Shown here: piece by piece, positions 57,679-64,000 of the stretch
Position numbering within the stretch: the stretch's first letter is position 1
How the letters are laid out: each line of letters starts with the position of its first letter
Source: Marichromatium gracile
Lineage (GTDB): Bacteria > Pseudomonadota > Gammaproteobacteria > Chromatiales > Chromatiaceae
Length of the DNA: 64,000 bases
Assembly (NCBI RefSeq): GCF_004343155.1
Contig: NZ_SMDC01000001.1
Coordinates: forward strand, 124,001-188,000
Direction of reading: 5' to 3'
The notes under the pieces: generated by a model
Databases searched by the model: none
Seen by the model: only the letters and a program-made list of their open reading frames with translations
Told to the model about the DNA's origin: nothing
Made by a program: the position numbers and the translations under genes

Positions 57679-57707
57679 TTGACCCGATATTAGCGATCCC
57701 CTATACT
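57679..57707 (+). promoter_or_regulatory. Sigma-70 promoter of the atp operon
   Basis: TTGACC (57679-57684) and TATACT (57702-57707) are separated by 17 bases and lie 45 bases upstream of atpI. The region 57528-57751 otherwise holds no gene. Confidence 0.82.
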
Positions 57708-57751
57708 TCGCGTCCGGTGAGCGACGCGCTCAACCAAACCACGATGATCTG

Positions 57752-58132
57752 ATGCAACAGCCGGATGCGCTTCAGGCCGGGAACGTCCTGAAAATACAGA
57801 CGATCCTCAGCCTGGTGTCGGTGCTACTCGCCCTGCCGTTCGGTCGCTCCGTTGCACTATCGGTCCTCATAGGTTCTGGATCCTGCCTGCTGGCCAACGC
57901 CATGCTCGCGGCCTGGGTCTTTCGCGCCTATCGCGCCCAGGCGCCTGAGCGTTTGGTCATGCGTTTTTATCGTGCCGAAGTCGCAAAGATCGCGTTGGTC
58001 CTGGGTTTGTTCGTCGTTGCCTTCGCAACATTCGACGACCTGAACATACCGGCATTGCTGGGGGCCTACTTCCTCATGCAAGTGATGCCGATCCTGATCG
58101 CGGCCCAACAGGCCAAACGAAACACGAAGTGA
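57752..58132 (+). CDS. atpI: ATP synthase subunit I
   Basis: This 126-residue membrane protein has four hydrophobic helices and a basic C-terminal tail (IAAQQAKRNTK). AtpI aids c-ring assembly and magnesium supply in other bacteria but is not essential. Position, length and helix pattern identify it, since sequence conservation is low. Its codons are less GC-biased than those of the other atp genes. No good Shine-Dalgarno sequence precedes the ATG. It is first in the atpIBEFHAGD operon. Confidence 0.85.
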   Translation: MQQPDALQAGNVLKIQTILSLVSVLLALPFGRSVALSVLIGSGSCLLANAMLAAWVFRAYRAQAPERLVMRFYRAEVAKIALVLGLFVVAFATFDDLNIPALLGAYFLMQVMPILIAAQQAKRNTK

Positions 58133-58138
58133 GAATGA

Positions 58139-59011
<873 letters not shown>

Positions 59012-59021
59012 ACCCCGTTTT

Positions 59022-59325
<304 letters not shown>

Positions 59326-59397
59326 CGCGCATCCTGCTCCCTCCCGCGGGCCGAGAAGACTCCTCGCCCACATGAGGCTCAGGCAAGAGGCATAGGT

Positions 59398-59868
59398 ATG
59401 AATATCAATCTGACTCTGTTTGCCCAGATGATCACCTTCGCGGTGTTCGTCGGGTTCTGTATGAAGTATGTGTGGCCGCCCATCGTCAACGCGTTGGCGG
59501 AGCGCAAGGCCAAGATCGCCGAAGGCCTCGCCGCCGCCGAACGTGGCCATCAGGAGCAGGCCCTCGGGGAGCAACGCGCACTCGAGCTGATGAAGGAGGC
59601 CAAGGTCTCCGCCGCCGAGATCGTCGGTCAGGCCCAGAAGCGGGCCACCGACATCGTCGAGGAGGCCAAGAGCGACGCCCGGACCGAGGGCGATCGGCTG
59701 CTCGCCGCGGCGCGCGCCGAGATCGATCAGGAGACCAACCGCGCACGCGAAGAGCTGCGTGAGCGCGTCTCCACGCTCGCCGTCGCGGCAGCGGAGAAGA
59801 TCCTCCAGAAGGAGATCAACGTCGACGCCCACAAGTCGATCGTCGACTCGTTCGCAAAGCAGCTCTAG
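59398..59868 (+). CDS. atpF: ATP synthase F0 subunit b
   Basis: This 156-residue peripheral-stalk subunit has one N-terminal membrane helix (LFAQMITFAVFVGFCMKYVWPP) and a long charged right-handed coiled coil (ALAERKAKIAEGLAAAERGHQEQALGEQRA onward). Its length equals E. coli AtpF. A 72-base spacer separates it from atpE. Confidence 0.96.
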   Translation: MNINLTLFAQMITFAVFVGFCMKYVWPPIVNALAERKAKIAEGLAAAERGHQEQALGEQRALELMKEAKVSAAEIVGQAQKRATDIVEEAKSDARTEGDRLLAAARAEIDQETNRAREELRERVSTLAVAAAEKILQKEINVDAHKSIVDSFAKQL

Positions 59869-59877
59869 GGAATACCC

Positions 59878-60417
59878 ATGGCCGGAGACATCACCACCAT
59901 CGCACGGCCTTATGCCGAAGCGGCCTTCGAGCGCGCGAAGGAAACCGGACAGGTCGAGGCATGGTCCGACGCACTCGGGCGGTTGGCCGCGGTGGCCGGC
60001 GACCCGCAGATGGTCGCGCTGATCGCCAACCCCAACGTGTCCCGCGAGACCATCCGCGACATCACCCTCGAAGTCTGTGGCGAGGACCTGCCGGAGGAGG
60101 TTGCCAACCTGCTCCGGTTGCTCGCCGACAACGCACGCCTGGCGGCCGTCCCCGAGATCGCCCGACTGTTCGAAGTCAGCCGCAGCGCCGACGAGGGCAT
60201 GCGGCGCGTGACCGTACGCAGTGCGTTCGAGATCGACGAGGCGCAACGCGCGGCGCTCGCCACTGCACTGTCCTCGCGTCTTGGCGGGCAGGTGGAGCTC
60301 ACGGTCGAGACCGACAGCGCGCTGATTGGTGGGCTGGAGATCCGTGCCGGGGACCTGGTGATCGACGACACGGTCCGCGGCAAGATCGACCGACTCGCCA
60401 ACGCATTGCAATTCTGA
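59878..60417 (+). CDS. atpH: ATP synthase F1 subunit delta
   Basis: This 179-residue subunit caps the alpha3-beta3 head and joins it to the b stalk. It begins [20 protein letters not shown]. The C-terminal half includes the conserved [67 protein letters not shown]. It lies nine bases after atpF. Confidence 0.96.
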   Translation: MAGDITTIARPYAEAAFERAKETGQVEAWSDALGRLAAVAGDPQMVALIANPNVSRETIRDITLEVCGEDLPEEVANLLRLLADNARLAAVPEIARLFEVSRSADEGMRRVTVRSAFEIDEAQRAALATALSSRLGGQVELTVETDSALIGGLEIRAGDLVIDDTVRGKIDRLANALQF

Positions 60418-60430
60418 ACGGGACACCGCC

Positions 60431-61972
60431 ATGCAACTGAATCCATCCGAGATCAGTGATCTCATCAAGCAGAAGATCGAGAAATACGATCTTCAAACCG
60501 AGGCCCGGACCGAGGGCACCATCGTCAGCCTGACCGACGGCATCGTGCGTATCCACGGCCTGTCCGACGCTCAGTACTACGAGATGCTGGAGTTCCCCGG
60601 CAACACCTACGGCCTGGCGCTGAACCTCGAGCGCGACTCGGTCGGCGCGGTGGTGCTCGGCGACTACACCAACCTCTCCGAGGGCGACTGGGTGCGCTGC
60701 ACCGGGCGCGTGCTCGAGGTGCCGGTCGGTGAAGGCCTGCTCGGCCGCGTGGTCGACGCGCTCGGCAACCCGATCGACGGCAAGGGCCCGATCGAGGCCG
60801 CAGCCACCTCGCCGATCGAGAAGCAGGCCCCCGGCGTCATCGCCCGTCAGTCGGTCGATGAGCCGATGCAGACCGGTCTCAAGGCGATCGACGCCATGGT
60901 GCCGGTCGGTCGTGGCCAGCGTGAGCTGATCATCGGCGACCGCCAGACCGGTAAGACCGCGGTGGCGCTCGACGCGATCATCAACCAGAAGGACACCGGC
61001 GTTAAGTGCATCTACGTCGCGGTCGGTCAGAAGAACTCGACCATCGCGGCCCTGGTGCGCAAGCTCGAAGAGCACGGCGCGATGGATCACACCATCATCG
61101 TCTCCGCCAGCGCCTCCGACTCGGCCGCGATGCAGTTCATCGCGCCCTATGCCGGCTGCTCGATGGGTGAGTACTTCCGTGACAAGGGCGAGGACGCGCT
61201 GATCGTCTACGACGACCTCACCAAGCAGGCCTGGGCCTACCGTCAGGTGTCGCTGCTGCTGCGTCGTCCGCCGGGTCGCGAAGCCTACCCCGGTGACGTC
61301 TTCTACCTGCACTCGCGTCTGCTCGAGCGCGCCGCGCGCGTCAATCCCGACTACGTGGAGAAGGCGACCAACGGTGCCGTCAAGGGCAAGACCGGCTCGC
61401 TCACCGCGCTGCCGATCATCGAGACCCAGGCCGGTGACGTCTCGGCATTCGTTCCGACCAACGTGATCTCGATCACCGACGGTCAGATCTTCCTCGAGAC
61501 CGACCTCTTCAACTCGGGTATCCGTCCGGCCATCAACGCCGGTCTGTCGGTGTCGCGAGTCGGTGGCGCGGCCCAGACCAAGGCGATCAAGAAGCTCGGC
61601 GGTGGTATCCGTCTGGCACTCGCGCAGTATCGTGAGCTGGCAGCCTTCTCGCAGTTCGCCTCCGACCTCGACGAGACCACCCGCAAGCAGCTCGAGCGCG
61701 GTGAGCGCGTCACCGAGCTGATGAAGCAGGCGCAGTACTCGCCGATGAGCGTCGGCCAGATGGCCGTCTCGCTGTTCGCCGCCAACGAGGGCTACCTCGA
61801 CGACGTCGACGTCAAGAAGGTCGTCGACTTCGAGGCGGCGCTGCAGGGCTACATGAAGTCCCAGCAGGCCGAGCTGCTCAGCAAGATCGACTCGACCGGC
61901 GGCTTCAACGACGAGATCCAGCAGGGTCTGCACGCGGCGCTCAAGGATTTCAAGGCGAACAATACTTGGTAA
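60431..61972 (+). CDS. atpA: ATP synthase F1 subunit alpha
   Basis: This 513-residue subunit is the non-catalytic nucleotide-binding partner of beta. Walker A is [15 protein letters not shown] near residue 170, [13 protein letters not shown] (near 258) is the Walker B region and the signature [17 protein letters not shown] lies near 365. Its length is identical to E. coli AtpA. It is followed by a 13-base-pair hairpin and an unusually long spacer before atpG. Confidence 0.98.
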   Translation: MQLNPSEISDLIKQKIEKYDLQTEARTEGTIVSLTDGIVRIHGLSDAQYYEMLEFPGNTYGLALNLERDSVGAVVLGDYTNLSEGDWVRCTGRVLEVPVGEGLLGRVVDALGNPIDGKGPIEAAATSPIEKQAPGVIARQSVDEPMQTGLKAIDAMVPVGRGQRELIIGDRQTGKTAVALDAIINQKDTGVKCIYVAVGQKNSTIAALVRKLEEHGAMDHTIIVSASASDSAAMQFIAPYAGCSMGEYFRDKGEDALIVYDDLTKQAWAYRQVSLLLRRPPGREAYPGDVFYLHSRLLERAARVNPDYVEKATNGAVKGKTGSLTALPIIETQAGDVSAFVPTNVISITDGQIFLETDLFNSGIRPAINAGLSVSRVGGAAQTKAIKKLGGGIRLALAQYRELAAFSQFASDLDETTRKQLERGERVTELMKQAQYSPMSVGQMAVSLFAANEGYLDDVDVKKVVDFEAALQGYMKSQQAELLSKIDSTGGFNDEIQQGLHAALKDFKANNTW

Positions 61973-61989
61973 GCGCCCGCATCCACATG

Positions 61990-62020
61990 CGCCCAACCGC
62001 CGCCCCGCGGCGGTTGGGCG
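61990..62020 (+). terminator. Strong intra-operon hairpin between atpA and atpG
   Basis: A perfect 13-base stem, CGCCCAACCGCCG with a five-base loop and CGGCGGTTGGGCG, begins 17 bases after the atpA stop. It is followed only by TTG, so it may be a partial terminator, a 3'-end stabiliser or a processing signal. Confidence 0.75.
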
Positions 62021-62089
62021 TTGTCGAGACCTTACAACCGACCCGAATCAAACAGGCGCCGCGACCGACCTTCGAGTCGGGGATCGGGC

Positions 62090-62108
62090 GCTGGAAGCTG
62101 GGAGCTTG
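62090..62108 (+). repeat. Repeat-family fragment supplying the atpG ribosome binding site
   Basis: GCTGGAAGCTGGGAGCTTG matches the sequence at 58-76 (GCTGGATGCTGGGAGCTGG) at 17 of 19 positions. The GGGAG at 62100-62104 lies nine bases before the atpG ATG and is the only good Shine-Dalgarno candidate. Confidence 0.55.
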
Positions 62109-62113
62109 ATCAA

Positions 62114-62983
62114 ATGGCAGGCGCCAAAGAAATCCGCACCAAGATTGCGAGCATCAAGAGCACGCAGAAGATCACTTCCGCCATGGAGATGGTTGCAGCA
62201 TCGAAGATGCGCAAGGCGCAGGATCGCATGTCTGCCTCCCGGCCCTACGCGGACAAGATGCTCCAGGTGATCCACCATCTGGCGCAAGCGACGCCCGAGT
62301 ACCGTCATTCCTTCATGGCCACGGAACGCCCGCGCAAGCGCGTCGGTTATATCGTGGTTTCCTCCGATCGCGGCCTGTGCGGCGGCCTCAACAGCAATCT
62401 GTTCCGCCGTCTGAGTGCCGAGATCAAGGAGCAGCAGGCCGCTGGCATCGAGCCGGTCTTCTGCGCCATCGGCAGCAAGGCGCTGGGGTTCTTCAAGCGC
62501 TTCGGCGGCAAGGTGCTGGCGCAGGCGACCCATCTTGGTGACACCCCGCACATCGAGGATCTGATCGGCACCGTCAAGGTGATGCTCGACGCCTTCGAGG
62601 CTGGCGAGATCGACGCGATCCATGTCGCCAGCAACGAGTTCGTCAACACCATGACGCAGCGCCCGGAGATCCGCCAGCTGGTGCCCATCGCCCCCGCCGA
62701 GAAGCAGGAGGAGGCGTTGCCCTACCACTGGGACTATATCTACGAGCCGGATGCGCACACCGTCCTCGACGCCCTGCTCACCCGCTACATCGAGTCGCTG
62801 GTCTATCAGAGCGTGGTCGAGAACGTCGCCTGCGAGCAGGCCGCGCGAATGGTCGCGATGAAGGCCGCCTCGGACAACGCCGGCAACCTGATCGACGAAC
62901 TCCAGCTCGTCTACAACAAGGCGCGCCAGGCCGCTATCACCCAGGAAATCTCCGAGATCGTGAGCGGCGCCGCGGCGGTTTGA
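62114..62983 (+). CDS. atpG: ATP synthase F1 subunit gamma
   Basis: This 289-residue central rotor shaft has the N-terminal helix [31 protein letters not shown] and the C-terminal helix [54 protein letters not shown] is typical near residue 85. I chose the ATG at 62114, which gives the family start; the frame is open for 31 further codons upstream without homology. The spacer from atpA is 141 bases, against 9-13 bases for the nearby F1 genes. Confidence 0.97.
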   Translation: MAGAKEIRTKIASIKSTQKITSAMEMVAASKMRKAQDRMSASRPYADKMLQVIHHLAQATPEYRHSFMATERPRKRVGYIVVSSDRGLCGGLNSNLFRRLSAEIKEQQAAGIEPVFCAIGSKALGFFKRFGGKVLAQATHLGDTPHIEDLIGTVKVMLDAFEAGEIDAIHVASNEFVNTMTQRPEIRQLVPIAPAEKQEEALPYHWDYIYEPDAHTVLDALLTRYIESLVYQSVVENVACEQAARMVAMKAASDNAGNLIDELQLVYNKARQAAITQEISEIVSGAAAV

Positions 62984-62998
62984 CCCACCGCCGGCTGA

Positions 62999-64000
<1,002 letters not shown>

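Noticed and set aside
55589-57751. parS centromere site
   Set aside because: I found no sequence close to TGTTTCACGTGAAACA in or around parAB in this window.
61990-62020. True end of the atp operon at the atpA-atpG hairpin
   Set aside because: There is no U-tract and no promoter-like sequence before atpG; atpG and atpD follow in the normal order, so at most partial termination is likely.

Overview
The window is 64 kb of GC-rich, densely packed gammaproteobacterial chromosome. Gene content and style (relA, rpoH, feoAB, mnmG-rsmG-parAB-atp, a bacteriohemerythrin, a cytochrome-b558-type succinate dehydrogenase, many GGDEF proteins, frequent ATGA overlaps) fit a purple sulfur bacterium or close relative (Chromatiaceae-like). 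That placement is an inference; no photosynthesis or sulfur-oxidation gene lies in the window.

Layout. 0.3-4.6 kb: a two-gene RND efflux operon on the minus strand with a clear promoter. 4.9-9.1 kb: an acyl-CoA ligase, tRNA-Gly, a DUF2007 protein, mutY and yggX, then a repeat element and tRNA-Phe. 9.2-10.0 kb: rpoH. 10.8-19.8 kb: an orphan amino-acid binding protein, a DUF1015 protein, relA, a small-molecule kinase, a multi-PAS diguanylate cyclase and an EndA-like nuclease. 19.9-24.9 kb: a 41-residue membrane peptide, sdhCAB, a bacteriohemerythrin and two unrecognised genes. 24.9-28.7 kb: repeat elements around a histidine phosphatase, then priA. 29.3-34.1 kb: an HNH nuclease with a fructosamine-kinase-like gene, sixA, and feoAB. 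34.4-38.0 kb: an L,D-transpeptidase facing an Lpp-like lipoprotein, a chorismate-lyase-like gene and a CDF-like membrane protein. 38.1-47.2 kb: two convergent MoxR operons. 47.3-64 kb: mnmG-rsmG, an apparently inserted CheB-CheR-PAS and GGDEF-EAL pair, parAB, and atpIBEFHAGD, with atpD cut by the window end.

The most unusual non-coding feature is a family of repeat loci (about 1-240, 8603-8908, 24940-25580 and 26313-26480). Each has short heptamer arrays written CCAGCNN on the left and GCTGGNN on the right. Two of them carry a long imperfect inverted repeat that begins GATTGAACCGCAAAG. Each array is uniform inside a locus but differs between loci. A fragment resembling the right end lies in the atpA-atpG spacer, where it supplies the likely ribosome binding site of atpG.

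Other points of interest are a transpeptidase and substrate-like lipoprotein encoded tail to tail, a GGDEF-EAL protein whose EAL domain has lost key catalytic residues, and two MoxR-type chaperone operons whose stop codons share one CTAG. I saw no CRISPR array, phage, transposase or restriction-modification system.
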